In this document: positions 38,631-52,682 of the stretch, in pieces
Numbering within the stretch: the first letter of the stretch is position 1
Layout: every line of letters begins with the position of its first letter
Assembly (NCBI GenBank): GCA_024305405.1
Contig: JAKNDB010000087.1
Location: 1,550,001 to 1,614,000, forward strand
Source: Dirofilaria immitis
Lineage: Eukaryota > Nematoda > Chromadorea > Rhabditida > Onchocercidae
Direction: 5' to 3'
Length of the DNA: 64,000 nt
The notes under the pieces: model-generated
Databases searched by the model: none
What the model was told of the DNA's origin: nothing
Seen by the model: only the letters and a program-made list of their open reading frames with translations
Translations under genes and position numbers: made by a program

Positions 38631-41600
38631 ATGGCCAATCATGGGCCAAGTTATGGCCTTAGCCGAGAATTAGAAAGAAAAGTAAGCTATCTTTTATTTT
38701 CTTTTTTTTTTTTTGTAAGAATATATTTTGAATTTTAAATATAAACATATAAAAAGGAATTAGTTTTTAAAAAGAATATTTGAAAATTTTTTTTAGAAAT
38801 TGCTAGAAATTTTTAAAAATGTCAATAAAATTTAGCTATCAAATATTCTTCTATAAGAAATGAATATGAATGATAATAATATCATATCATCTTTATATCA
38901 TTTAAAAAAGAAAAAACTTTTAACATATCATATCTTCAGAATTTTTAAATTGTTATTACTGCTGTTATTATTATATAATAAAATTAACTCTATTATTTAA
39001 TGCATCTTAATATTATTACACATTGGCATCATACGTCGTTTCAAATCGTACGTCATGACACGTATATCAATTTAATGTACTAAAAGATGAATCACGTATC
39101 ACGTAATATAAATGCGGTTGTAATTAACATCTAAAATCTGATATTAAAAAATTTTAGAAACAATAAATGATAAGAGCTTATTGAATGGATATAATGCATT
39201 CAATAAATTACTACTACAGTAATAATTTCAGGCATATTCATTTAGTGATAATCATTTAAGGATTGATATCTTATTTAAATCTTGACCAGCTAATTATAAT
39301 AATAAATTTTAACATTGATAAGTTATCTGATAGTATTTTTTATTAACATTTATCATTCATTATTTTTATCGCTATTTTCTTCAGTTTATTACAATTATTT
39401 TTGATTTCTTTTATCAATTAATCGTATTACTTACGCTTAAATTCATTCAAATTGTTAATATAAATTTGTTATAACTTTGTGATAATAAAATTAGGAACAA
39501 TTTTTTTTTCTTGCATCATTTAAAATTATAAAATTTTGATAATATTATGATTATATTTTGTATCTCTTCTCTTGATCTTTACTAGTCCCCTTTTTTTTTA
39601 TTTTCATGTAAATTCTTTTTATCATATATACAAATCTCTTAACAATTTATCATTTTCTTCATACCTTATCGTTTAGTGATAAATGATAAATTTTACAGAA
39701 AAAAAAGTTGAAATTCATATATTTGCCATAATTGAACTGATATATTTGTTATAAATTAATTATTCTAATTTATTTATAATGATTTAATGCTTATAAGCTT
39801 ATATAATGTAAATTTCTAAAGAAATGATCAATTTGAATATGATAATTTATTTAATTTCAGGTTTTTGCTAAAAACCTGAAATTAAGCCTGGATTATTCGA
39901 AAATTTTTCTTCTATTAACTAATACATTACGATGATTGTGGTTTATAAAAGAATAAATACATTGGTTTCGAAATAATTACAATAATTTAGCATTAAGAAC
40001 AGTTTGACCCTTTGGTACTGATCACCTTTCGTACTCTCTTAAATCTTGCGTCAAGGTTAATTTTACCACTTTGCTCAACAATCCATCCTTTCTCTCATTT
40101 CTTATTATATCGCTCTGTTTACTGTCACATTTTCAACAATATATTGTACAAATTCCTTGATACATTCATATTCATATAAACTTTGAAAAAGTTAAAAGAA
40201 ACGAAAGGTCAAAACTATCAACTTAAATAAATATCTAAGTAAGTAAACAATAATAAAATTAAAGTTAGAAATAAATGCTTCTATGATAGTATCATCCATC
40301 CATCCATCCATCCATCCATTGCCAATATATCAATTTCAAATGAGAAAATGATAATATAAAAATTAGTAACATTTAAGACATTACCCATTTATGGAAAGTA
40401 TGTGCAACTTATAAAATGAAATTTATCATCAATTGATTGATTTATCAAAAATTTTCCCATTTTGATAAATGAAACAAAATGAAAATTAAATATTATCTTT
40501 ATTAAAGCTAATTTTTTTCAGAATAATAATTCAAAAATATTATGCAAATTATTTATGAATAAATTGAATTTGTAAAAAAAAAAGAAAATGAAAAATTCGA
40601 ATTACAATTAAATGATTTATTATTATTATTTGATATTAAAAGAAATTTAAAATAAAATGTTAAATTTTTCCTTTTCTATTTTCCTCATATTTTCTTTCAT
40701 TAAATCAATTCCAATTTTTTTTTTTTGCAAGCAACAAAGGAAATGAAAAATTCGAAAATAATTCTTAATTACTAATAATTTTATTTATAAATAATTATTT
40801 GTATAATTGGACATATTGTATTTTATAATTGAAATGATAAATTTTTTCATTTCCAATATTCGAATTACTGTTCATATTTAAATGAAAAAAATTTTTACCG
40901 TACCAAATATAAATTAATAATGCATATTGCAGAAAAAAAAGAGAGAGAGAGGGAGGAAGAGAGGAAAAATGGAAAAGAAAAAAGAAATATTATTCAAATT
41001 AATATTATAAATCAAATTTACATCAAAAAACAAAATGAAAATATCAGTGAGAAAAGGAATAATAAGCAGCTGTCGAATAATATTATTTATATTTTTACGA
41101 TATTATAGCAATTCGAGAATTGTTTATAGTTTGCATATAAATAAATAATATATCAAATTTTTTTTTTTCCCTTTCTTCCTTCTTTTTTTTCCTTTTAATG
41201 TTTGAGCAAACAATAAGAGAATGTAAGGAATAGTTGAAGAAAAAAAAAAATAAGAAAAGGAAATATTTATATAAATAAATCAATTAATCTTTTTTTCTCC
41301 CTCCCTTTCTCCCTCTCTCTCTCTCTATTTCTTTCTTTTATTTTGAGCTTAATTAATCATACTCACTTTATCCTTTAGAAATTTGTCACAAAGGGAACAA
41401 CCCAATAAATAATAGCCTTTTCTTCGAGAAAAAAGAACCTCTTTTCTTTTCTTTTCAATGAAAAAAAAGAAAGACTTATTCCTTTTGTTTAATTTTTTCG
41501 TCTCTTCAATACTGATTTATTTTTATAAATAATTTCTTTTCTTTTTTAGAAAATTTTCATTTCCGTTTTTATACCACTTTTATTATCATCATCATTATCA

Positions 41601-41792
41601 TTATCATTATTATTATTATCGATATTATCAACATCATTATTATCAACATCATCATCATCATTATCATTATCAATATTATCAATATCATTATTATTATTAT
41701 TATCAACATCATTATTATCAACATCATTATTATCATTATTATCAACATCATTATCATCATTATCATTATCAATATTACCAATATCATTATTG

Positions 41793-41856
<64 letters not shown>

Positions 41857-42777
41857 TAAATTATTGATAGCATTTAAGAAAAAAATTTTTTCCCTACAAA
41901 AATTTGGTGAATAAATAAATTGTAAATGATTATTTAATATAATATTATCTTTGTTACATTTTAAGTATTTAATTAATTAATAAATATCAATTACTATTAG
42001 TAGTTATTTTTTTATATATTTAAGAAAGTTTTTTTCAACAAAAATTTTGAGCATAAATAAGTCGTAAATGATTACTTGCAAATATTTTATTATATATGTA
42101 TATTAAGTATTTGATTAATTAGATATTAATATACATACATATATATGTGTATTGATGATAAAATTTTTCAATAAGAAAATTCTCAGAATGAAAGTATAAT
42201 TTTATTTCTTACACATAAAAATTATTAATTAATAAATCAATAAATTAATGAATAAATAAATAAATCGATATCAAATAAACGAATTAATTAATCAGCAATT
42301 ATCAAAATGGTAAAATTATGTAATAGTTGAATTTGATAGTTTATTAATATGCATAATTGTTTTGATATACAAATAGGACAAAATTTGTATTGAATATATT
42401 TCCAATAATATCTGATCAATCATTTGATCGAACTTCTAGCATATTTATATAGGTCTATAAAATTCAAAATATTCCTCTTAATCTGAAACGATTAAACTTT
42501 ACAATCGTACCGATTGAATTGCTTAAATAGAACTACAGTATGCTAAAATGATTTACTTATTTATCAACAAATAATAACAATTTTAATAATTATTACAATT
42601 TTTGACTTATATTTCTCTTATACAGTATATTAATAAAAAGAAATATCTAATTATCTTTTGATATCAAAACGATTCATTAGTTAATTAGTATTTAAATTAC
42701 TGTATAATTTTACAAATTTATTTCAGTCATTATTTCTGTAAAATATAATTTTAGATTTGAATTATACAGATTTAATG

Positions 42778-42844
<67 letters not shown>

Positions 42845-45028
42845 CAATAGTAATAACGATAATAATAATAATAAATAATAATAATAATAAGATAATAATA
42901 GTGATAATAATAGTAATAACAATGCATTAATTGCAGATTGAACATTTGTCTGTTAGATAATTAAAATAATCAGGAAAATAATATTTTTATGCTAATATTT
43001 GCTGTTCAATTTGAAAGAATCATTCAATTTATTATTTAAAAAAATCTCTAAAATTTCAGAACCAAGCACGATTCAGTATCGAAGAAGCTCAAGAAGTATT
43101 ATTTTGGATTGAGCAAGCTACCAATATCCAATTTGATAAAGATCCATCAACTTTTGAAACAGCTCAAGATGTTGCTGATGCACTTAAAGATGGTACTCAA
43201 TTGTGCGTGTAAGTAATTTCACATTTTCGGATATTTTAAAAGCCATTCCAAAATTTTTAGCAAAACAAAAGAATTTGAAATAAAATTTAATTTATTAATA
43301 ATAAAAATTTATGAAATTCATGAGCATATATGTATGTATATATGAAATATTTAATAATTAATATTTAAATAATAATAATATGGAATAAATGATAAAAATT
43401 TGTTAAATATTAATTATTTTTAAATGGAAAATTTAAAATCATTTGAAATATTTCCTTCACATTCATCAATTTCTTCATCTAAATCTTTGAAACATTTAGA
43501 CCAAAAAAAAAAAAAACAATTTTCTAAGTTATTATTATCGGTTGAAACATATCGAAACATATCGTAAATTTTTCTCATTTCTTTATTTCAGTTTAATGAA
43601 TCGATTATTGGACAAAACAAATGCATTACTATACAATCCTAAACCAAAAATGCCTTTTCATAAAGTAAATTTCCCTGAAAATTTACATAACAAATATTAA
43701 TCAATCATATAAAGAAAACAGACAATTGTTGAAATTATTTTTAGCATTCATACTGTATCGCTTACGATATCTGTGAATATGTTACGGTAAAATTTTATGA
43801 AATATATTGCGATATTGAAATGAAATTTTATAATAATTTCATTTTAATTTTAAGATTATTAAGCAAGAATTTAAATATAAATATATTATTATTACAGATG
43901 GAAAATATAAGCAATTTTCTGGATGCTATTAAAGCATACGGTGTTCCGGAAATTTCATGCTTTCAAACGGTTGATTTATATGAAAATAAACAATGTTATA
44001 AAGTGATCGAATGTCTTAGGGCATTAGCTGCAGTGGTATGCTTTATCATATATATATATATATTAATTAATTAATTAATTAATTGATCCATTTACTTCAT
44101 ATTTTATTATTTTGTAAGAATTACAACTAAATTAACTAATTTTGCTTTAGTTAAAATTAATTATTTTAACTAAAAATTAGAATGCAATCTTTATCAGTTG
44201 ATGTTATTCAAGAGTTGATATCTTATTTGTTTCAATTAATGTTATCGAGTAATTAAGTTCAGATGTTTTGGCTATATAACTAAGTTATTCGTTCATTTTA
44301 AAATATGCAATTTTTAAAATTTTTCGTGATAATATTAAAATAGAATAAAAACTATTTGTTTTAATCATGCAATTAAAAATTATTTGCCAACTAATTTTAT
44401 AACCTAGTCTTTTCTGATATAAAAGATGTAAAATGAAAATATAATTGATAATTGTTTAGGCTTTCAATTTTCCATTCTTTTCGTTTTTTATTTTAATCAC
44501 TTTTTATCAGTTGTAATTTTACTGCTAGTAGCAATGCATCTGTTTATCTTCCTCATAAACCAATCACTTTTTAACTGTATCGGATTAATTTCTTATCATC
44601 AATTATTTCTTATCATTTATTGTCAATTAAATTTCTTATGACTTCTTGAATTCATCAAATAAATAATTTTTATCAATTATTTCTTATCACTTCAAAAATA
44701 TTACGCAATTTTTTTCAATTTCGCAATACCTAAAATAAAATCAAATGCTCACCGAAGAGCTTATATAATTTATGCAATTTTCAGCTTTGAAAGAAAAAAA
44801 ATCACTATACTGCATTTTATTTTATTATAGGCTCAATCAAAAAATGCGCCAGTACCATTTCCATCATGGGTTGTTAAACTTTCCCAGGGTCGTCCACGTT
44901 ATTTCCCAGAATCCGTGATACGTCGTGGTGAAATGGTAATTCCATTACAATATGGTACAAATAAATGTGCATCGCAGAAAGGTATGACGCCGTATGGTTT
45001 AACTAGGCAAATCAAACCGGAAAACTAA
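38631..45028 (+). CDS. transgelin/calponin-like actin-binding protein (CH domain plus one calponin repeat)
   Basis: Binds and bundles actin filaments in muscle or cytoskeleton. Exons: 38631-38681, 43060-43208, 43592-43664, 43898-44035, 44831-45028, giving 202 residues, typical for transgelin. The start ATG (MANHGPSYGLSRELERK) matches nematode calponin N-termini; the frame is open further upstream but without a conserved match. The CH domain runs from about 20 to 135 with QDVADALKDGTQLCVLMNRL, KMPFHKMENISNFLDAIKAY and FQTVDLYENKQ. The single C-terminal calponin (CLIK) repeat is IPLQYGTNKCASQKGMTPYG, followed by LTRQIKPEN and TAA. All splice phases agree and no frame break was found. Intron 1 is 4.4 kb and rich in microsatellites. 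An extra in-frame 42-nt candidate exon lies at 43745-43786. Confidence 0.94.
39851..39885. repeat. hairpin, 16-bp perfect arms, 3-nt loop
   Basis: TTAATTTCAGGTTTTT, then GCT, then AAAAACCTGAAATTAA. The left arm contains a perfect acceptor-like TTTCAG, which could be masked if the hairpin forms in the pre-mRNA. Confidence 0.85.
40293..40319. repeat. CATC tetranucleotide microsatellite
   Basis: (CATC)n of about 27 bp in transgelin intron 1. Confidence 0.95.
41577..41856. repeat. ATT/ATC trinucleotide array
   Basis: About 280 bp of ATT with ATC and AAC variants, becoming pure (ATT)n at the right end. It produces spurious Ile/Met-rich ORFs on the minus strand. Confidence 0.95.
42774..42915. repeat. 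AAT trinucleotide array
   Basis: A pure (AAT)n run of about 65 bp followed by imperfect units, 145 bp upstream of transgelin exon 2. It yields a poly-Leu ORF on the minus strand. Confidence 0.95.
43745..43786 (+). other. candidate 42-nt cassette exon within the transgelin CH domain
   Basis: Flanked by TTTTTAG on the left and GTAAAA on the right. It is 42 nt long, open in the required phase 0 and less AT-rich than the surrounding intron. It would insert HSYCIAYDICEYVT between FHK and MENISNF. Typical CH domains have no residues there, so it would be a regulated or rare exon, or a chance open stretch. Confidence 0.4.
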
Positions 45029-45853
45029 GATATTATCGTAAAGAAGTTTTAGTTGTGTATTCTTTGTGATAATTAATACTTATATTCATTATCATATGTT
45101 TTGATAATATTATTATTCTATATTGATAATGATGTTGAATAAAATAGTAAAATATAAATTTTTATCTGATGTTCTGATATCATTTTTAGATCAATTTCCA
45201 TGTATTTGTATCATCTATAGATTAAAAGTTAGGTAATACAAAAAAATCACATATTTTCTAAAACAAATTATACTGAACATTTGCTATTTATGATTTATGG
45301 AAGGTATAAAATTTGATTTATTTTAATCTTTCGTTATTTGATATTAATTATTATAATATATCTTTAAGTAACAAAATGCTATTACAATTCTAATATATAA
45401 GTCTTACTTCTCTAAATTTGAATAATAATTCTTTGCTTTGCAGTTTTAATTCTTTTTTTTGTTTTTTATAAAATATAATTATTGAAAAAATTGTTTGAAT
45501 AAAATGTGACAGAAAATAAAAAATTGAATAATTTAAAAATAATAAATAAATGGAAATGTGAGAATTTCCTTTAAATTTAATTAAAATTTTGAAAGATTTA
45601 GTGAAAAAGTTAATAATTTGGAGATGAAGAAAATGCATAAAACATACAATTTTATACAATAAAATATTTATTTGAAAAATAAAAACTTTTTTCTCTTCAA
45701 ACCATTTCTTTCATTTTTATCAATATAATTAATCAGGCAACAATTTTGTTAATCATTTTCCAAGGAAATATTTTTCGAACCAAAAAAAAAATTTTATAAT
45801 TTTTAAATTGAAAATAAATTATTTTGTTTGTTATTTAATTTTGCAATAAAATA

Positions 45854-45925
45854 ATTATAATAATAGTAGTAATAATAGTAGTAATAATAATAATAATAAT
45901 AACAATGATAGTAATAATAGTAATA
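45854..45925. repeat. TAA/TAG trinucleotide microsatellite
   Basis: Imperfect (AATAGT)/(AAT) units downstream of the transgelin stop. Confidence 0.9.
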
Positions 45926-48900
45926 AACTTTTTTCATTTATTTGTTTGCTTATTTTGATAAATTTTTTTATGTGAACACTTAAACTTTTATTTTGCATAT
46001 TTTATTTTACATTGAGCTTTTTCCAATGCTAATAATATCGATCGATTTTCAATTTTGGCATCGAAAAATGATAATTAAATGATAATTTTATTTGACTTTA
46101 CTTTTCAAATTTCGTTTTCATTTCGATTTTAATTTCTATTCATGCAAACAATTTCTATTCAAAAATTGAAAATATTTTATCGGAAGGAATCATATCAACT
46201 GTTCCTTCTAAAAACATATGATATCAATAATTTCAAACTTCTTGATAACTTCTATATGTATCTTATGGTGAACTTTAAAAATAATAAATCTCTCGTCTGA
46301 ATCTTTTAAGATTTATTAAATTTTTGCTTTTTTTTGAATATCATCTTGCAAACATCGAGATTCTCCTAACCAATAAAAAAAGTTTATTTATATTTTAAAT
46401 TTCTTCGACTGCTTAAACTTTCCATTGTTGATAATGTTGATAGTTGATAATAAGAGTAATCGTAAGGAATTATAAATATCCATTCGATATGTTGATGAAT
46501 TTTATCAAAATAATCAAATAAATTTCATTAATCAATTATTTAAATATTGAATTCTGATTATCAAAAAATTTAGATTTATAAAATGAAATTTAACTTATGA
46601 AATGTTTTTTGATAAGGAAAAACGTTCAAACCATCAACGAAGCAAACAAATTTTTCTTTATCAATTCTAAATTTGAATTATCAATTATCAGCAACGATTA
46701 AAATTTGAATATAAATTTAATAACACTTAAAACCGGTTTGTGGTTTTTTAAAAGTGGAATAAGAATTGCTTAAATTGAAATATAATTTAAGACAGAAATT
46801 GAAATCAATCATATCAGAGTGATAAAATATTGAATCGAATAGTTGCTATATTTTATTCGATCCTTTCTTGCTTTTTATTGATTTAATTTTATTAGAAATT
46901 TTTAGAAATGTTTAACGTTTGGAAAATAAATTTGGATATATGAAATATGGAATGATAATTATGTTAAATCTAATTAATTTGAATTAATATATAAATGATA
47001 TAATTTGATTATTAATAAAAGCAAAAATGGTTTATATCGATTTAAAAGTTATTTTATCTATTAAAAAAATCAAAAATTTAATTCCTATATTTTGCAAACA
47101 AACAAAATCCCATTTCTTAGCCACAATAACAATTCTGGCCTAATTTCATAGTAATCCTAAGCCTAGCTTGTTGTTATCTTGGCTTAACATCTTCTAGTGC
47201 CTTTCATTTTTCCTATTCCCTTTAAGAATAAATTTTTATTTAAAAAAAAAAATGTAGTCAAAATCAAAGATCATTGTGTTAATAATAAAGTTTGATTTTT
47301 CATAACATATATTAATAACTAATAAATAGTTAATTCCATATATTTATATTATTGACCTTGGACCAATTTTATAACTCTTGGCTATATTTACAACTCAAAC
47401 TCATATATAAATAAATAATACTTTTACATACCAAAGATACATAAAGAATCGATTTAAATATAAATTTAATTTTCTTTCTGAATACAATTTAAATAATAGA
47501 AAAATAGCGATGAAAATAAAGAATAATGATTTTGATAAGAAAAGAATGCTTCGAATATAAATATAAGTTAAACAATAAAATTTCAATGATAGCATAGATG
47601 ATGGCATTCAATCATTTGATTGCTATTATTATTATTATTATTATTATTTAAAAATAATTTTTCATATAAAAAAATTTAAAAATTAATAAAACACTTCGAG
47701 AATTTTATTAAAATTAAATTTTTAGATTATACATTGATATGTTGGAAAAAAAAGTGATATTAAGCGATGATAATATATTGGAGAAATGATTAGGGAAATA
47801 AAGAAGAATTTGAATTCAGTAAATTAAACAAATTCAATTTGGGATTGATGTTTTACAATAAAATTGTTTTTTCGAATTGTTTTTCTTTTTTAAATTGTTT
47901 TTTTCTTTTCTGCAATGAGACTAATTTATTTGAATATTATTAGTATGACTTTTTTTAAGTAAAAATTTAAAGAAAAGAAAAAATCAATTTTGAAAACAAA
48001 ATTGAAAATTTAATAATATATGCTTGAAAAAATTTTAATATTTTTCAATGCCATATTATTTATTGCAATATTGCAAATCTTTGTTTTATCATATCATTAT
48101 CAAATCATTAATCGAATTTTAAGAATGGCTATTACAACACACAGGAATTAATCATTTATGAAGATTTTTAATTTTTAAATTTAAAAATAACTTAAATACA
48201 ATGATACGAATGGTGATATTTAATTCAGCTATTGATTGTTTGCTAGCAAAAAAAATAAATAAATATTTAATTAGTTGGCTTAGCAGAAAAAATACGCATT
48301 TGATTAAATGATATCAAATAGACTACGAAGATTACGTCAAAATGATTAATTTACGTTAAAAAGTTTCAAAGCTAGCAATTCGATGATCCATTTGCATTTT
48401 TTGCATTTTTCAATCTTTTTCCCTCTTCAAGAAAACTTTTCTAATTTCTTCAGTCTATTTCGCTATTTTTTATTTGTTCAAACTTTCTTCTATTCATTTC
48501 CAATATTTATCATTTAAAATATTATAATTTAAATATTAATATTTATTCACATTTTAAATATTAAAAATTTTAAAGTATTCTTTTCAAAGTAATTTTCAAA
48601 ATATTTTGCTCGAAAAGCAAAAAAAAGCGAAAAATTGACAAAAACAAAAATGAAATTGAGCAGAAACGAAAAAGAAAGACAGATCAAATTGCTCATTTTT
48701 GATGATTATATTTTGAAATTGTTTTTAATTTATCAAATTTCAAATTAATTGAAATTTTAACAGATAAATTTTATATTCCTATCTAATCATGATTTCTTTC
48801 TTTTTTTTTTATCTTTCCTTATAAATTTATCTTATCATTTCTCATTAAAATATCATCATGAATCAGACTATTTATTTTTTATGATAAATAAATCGTATTT

Positions 48901-49381
48901 TTTATACAAATATATTTGAATTGATAATTATTATGAAAAATTCAATTTGATTCATTGAAATTTAACAAATAATACAAAATAAATAGTTAACAAATTATTC
49001 ATTCTTATACATTCTCGAAATTGTCGTATAAAAAATATGTCATTGATAAAAGTTGGCAGAATGATTATCGATGGAAATATAAAAATTTATTCACACATAG
49101 CATTGAATCAATCTTATCTAAACTTTGCATCAATTTAAACAGAAAATTAAAGAAGTAAAAAAAAAATTTATGCAAACAAATTTATGTTTCATTGAAACGA
49201 TCGAAATTAAACATTCCGAAGCAACTGTAATTGTATAACTTTTGCTAATCTTAAATTTAATAAAAGTTAATCGGAAGAAGCTAAAATATTTAATTCCGCT
49301 TTACTGCAATTGTTAAAATTATCCGAATCGATTATCGCATTTTAATTATCATATTATGATTAATTACATATCTTGGATAAG

Positions 49382-49735
49382 GTATTTCAGGCTATTGTTT
49401 TTATGTCGCCTATTACAACACTGCAACTGTTATCTTATCACTTCATGATAAAATCCTAAATAAGCTGTTTCAGGTTACTGTTTATTATACTGTTATCTCA
49501 TCACTTTATGATAAAATTCTGAATAAAGTGTTTCAGGTTATTGTTTACTAATGCTATTATCTCATCAATCAATGATAAAAACCTTAATAAAGTATTTCAA
49601 GTTATTGTTTTCTGATACTATTATCTCATCACTCCATGATGAAATCCTGAATAAAGTATTTTAGGTTATTATTTACCAATATTATCATCTCATCATTCCA
49701 TAATAAAATCCTGAATAAAGTATTTCAGATCATTA
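49382..49735. repeat. 64-bp minisatellite, about 5.5 copies
   Basis: GT(A/G)TTTCAGGTTATTGTTT...CTATTATCTCATCACT..ATGATAAAATCCTGAATAAA. Copies start at 49382, 49465, 49528, 49592, 49656 and 49720. The first spacing is 83 bp and the rest are 63-64 bp. Each unit carries an acceptor-like TTTCAG. Confidence 0.9.
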
Positions 49736-49960
49736 TATTTACAATTACTCTACTACTCTATCATTATATAAAAAAGTATAAGAATTTAAACGGGCGAAAA
49801 AAAGGAAAGAAATAAAAAAAGCATTTGATAGAATTGCTAATGAAAAAATAGCATGCAACAAATGAGGGAGGAAATTGTAATTAGTTGTATTTAAAAGCAT
49901 CTCATTAATTTCTATTCAATTTTTATTTGAAAATTTATTTACCTCATTAAAAATAACATT

Positions 49961-50060
49961 ATCATCATCATCATCATCGTCATCGTCATTACCAGCATTA
50001 TTACCATTATAATTGCTCTCATTATTATTGTCATTATCGATATCATCATTACCATTGTGA
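49961..50060. repeat. ATC-rich simple repeat
   Basis: ATCATCATCATCGTCATCGTC and related units. The opposite strand reads as an Asp/Asn-rich open frame that looks like a repeat artefact. Confidence 0.8.
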
Positions 50061-51411
50061 CTATCATTAATCAACAACTCATCATTTGTTTCTTTTATTT
50101 TATACATTTCATTTATTAAATTTGAATAATAAAATGACGAAATATGATAACTTTTTATTCCTTATCGATTCCTTTATTTTATTATGAATTGTTATCATTT
50201 AATTTGTATCTTTCATTTTTATCAAATATGCAGTTTCCTTACTGATAATGATTAACTATGATTTATCTAATTGCGCAAGAATTTTTTAATTCAGTAAAAA
50301 AATTTGATTAAAAATTATTCAAAATTGAGATAAATGCTTTTTTTTAAAAAAAAATTTTGACTGATGAATAAAAGTTTAATTAGAAACGATTGAAACATTG
50401 CGAATATTTTAAACATTTCACTTAGCTGTCAATTCTTTTTTTTAATTTTTAAAAATTCAATCATATCCTTTTTCGTAATAAAATTTCGTTTTCGTAATAA
50501 AAATTATTCTATAAAATTAAATAATCAAATATCAATAAATTAGTTAGTTTTACGATTAAACGTAAAATTGAAAAAAATTCAAGAAATTAACTTCAAAGAA
50601 ATAAAAATTTTATTTTACAATTTAACTTGAAATTGAACGATTGATGCATAAAATTAGTTTAAAATTTTTAAAAATGTAAACTTGTATTTAAAGCGATTTG
50701 TTTGTAATAAATTTACACAGCTATCAACAAATAAATTTCTACTTGGCAATTCTTAAATATAATTTTCAAAAATTTAAAATATTTATTAATACCAATGAGC
50801 AAGAAGGAATAATTTTATTCAAATAATTATTATCTAAATTTGCTTATCCGTCGATTGTTCTCATTTTAAAATTTTAAAATCTCTCAAACCTATCACTTTA
50901 AGTTAAATTTGAAAAGAAAATAATCAAAATTATATCAAAAAATTATCTAAAATTATTTCATATTTTTTATCATATCTATGATATTTAGTAATTAATATTT
51001 AGCTTTTAGTAAATACATTTGTTAATTTTAATTTATTATTGTTATTGTTTATCTAAAAATTTCTATTTTAAATTGCCCTATATCATTTCTAATTTAAATA
51101 ATAATAATTTATTTGTTTACCTTCATTATTCCAATATCATCCCATCTTTTAAAAATAAGCATTGAGGAAAAATTATTTATTACTATAAAATCAACTATTT
51201 GTTGTAAATTTCTGATATCATATTCTTTTAGAACTTTCTGAAAATTCTTTGATCTTCCGCTTCATAGCCATCGCAAGCCTTTTAAGTAAGACTTTTAATG
51301 GTTTTTTTTTTTGATTAATTAGCATATATATCTATATACTATAATCTTCCGTTGTTATTAGTTAGCAATTTTAGTAATTTACGAAAGCCAATCTTCAACT
51401 TTGTTTACTTT

Positions 51412-51830
51412 TCTTGCATGCATTACACTTATTAAAGTTACGTTTTTCAGTGTCGTCGCAAGTAGTATGCATTATACTCCTTCAAGTTACGTCCTTAAGT
51501 AATGTCGCGTGTCGCAAGTGGCATGCATTATACTCCTTAAAGTTAATCATTAAGTAGTGTCGCGTGTCGCAAGTAGCATGCATTATACTTCTTAAAGATA
51601 CTTTGTTCAGTAATGTCGCAAATAGGATGCATAATACATCTTAAAGTTACGTTGTTTAGTTGCAAGTAGCATGCATTATATTTTTAAAGATGTTTAGTAG
51701 TGTCGGAAAAAATATAATTATATTTATGTCCTTTATTAGGGTCGCAAGTAGAATTATATTTCTTAAAGTTATATCCTTCAATAATGATATCGCAAGTAGC
51801 GCTATTCATCTCAAAAAATTGTACTCTCCA
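51412..51830. repeat. decayed minisatellite with GTCGCAAGTAGCATGCATTATA unit core
   Basis: GTCGCAAGTAGxATGCATTA followed by a TxCTTAAAGTTACG segment recurs near 51412, 51455, 51511, 51565, 51614, 51661, 51741 and 51789, mostly 47-56 bp apart. Copies degrade toward the right. The core is much less AT-rich than its surroundings and contains the palindrome GCATGC/TGCATGCA in many copies. Confidence 0.85.
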
Positions 51831-52682
51831 ATAATATCATATTGATTTGTATCAGTTTTATCTGATAAATTAGAGTTTCAATAAATTATCGATTCATTTT
51901 GAGGATTGATAACGAAATTATCAGTACGTATGGAAATATATCTTTTGATAACGTTGAGCTTTTTTGCATACATTTTTTTCTCTTTCTTTTGTTGATTAAT
52001 AGATGGCGTCGTAGTAGTAATTTTCGCTTACGTATAGATTGCTGAATTATCCTTTATAATTTTTGAAGTGAATTGAAATAGAAACCTTTCACGTTGCTTT
52101 ACACGTTTTTTTTCACATTCTAATTGATACATTCATCTTCCGACGAGAAAAAATTGGAAGAAAAAAAAACGATTTTGAAAGAATAATACCCATTTAATCC
52201 TTTAATCTTTCCCATATGACCTCTTTTCATTGCAATTTTTACAATATCTAAAATATCGTAATAATAGAAAATTTGACCTTATTATATATACTCCTCAAGT
52301 TTCTTTTCAATATTTCAAGTTCCAAAAACCAAAAAAAAGCATGAACTTATAATTAATACTACTAAAATAAATTATTAAAAAATATGATAAGAAAAACTAT
52401 GCTTAAGTCAATATTTTCTTGCTACAAAAATGATAATTGTTAATTTCAAAAAATTTTCCATTCTTAATGATGATAATCTTATATCAGGCTATACTTATCA
52501 AGCCAATGAATTATGTACGATAATGATAAATGAATAATTTTGTAAGAAACTTTGAATTATCATATCAAAATTATCATAAACCAATCTTTTTTCTTACCCT
52601 TATCATTTTTGTTTTTTCTTCCTTATTTTTTCATAGTCTGATTGATTATATTTAGATGGAATTAATATTCTAATAATGGCGT

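Larger units (their letters stand above)
38682..43059 (+). other. large first intron of the transgelin gene
   Basis: 4.4 kb between the 17-codon first exon and the CH-domain exons. It holds the microsatellites at 40293, 41577 and 42774, a 16-bp hairpin at 39851, and otherwise AT-rich sequence without exons. Long first introns often carry muscle enhancers, but no specific element can be named. Confidence 0.7.

Noticed and set aside
41569..42922. Ile/Met-rich and poly-Leu open frames on the minus strand
   Set aside because: They lie wholly in ATT and AAT microsatellites in the transgelin intron.
45390..45659. 89-codon minus-strand frame downstream of transgelin
   Set aside because: It is Phe/Ile/Lys-rich low-complexity sequence expected from AT-rich DNA, probably opposite the transgelin 3' UTR.
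49916..50107. Asp/Asn-rich 63-codon frame on the minus strand
   Set aside because: It is centred on an ATC microsatellite (poly-Asp) and has no recognisable domain.
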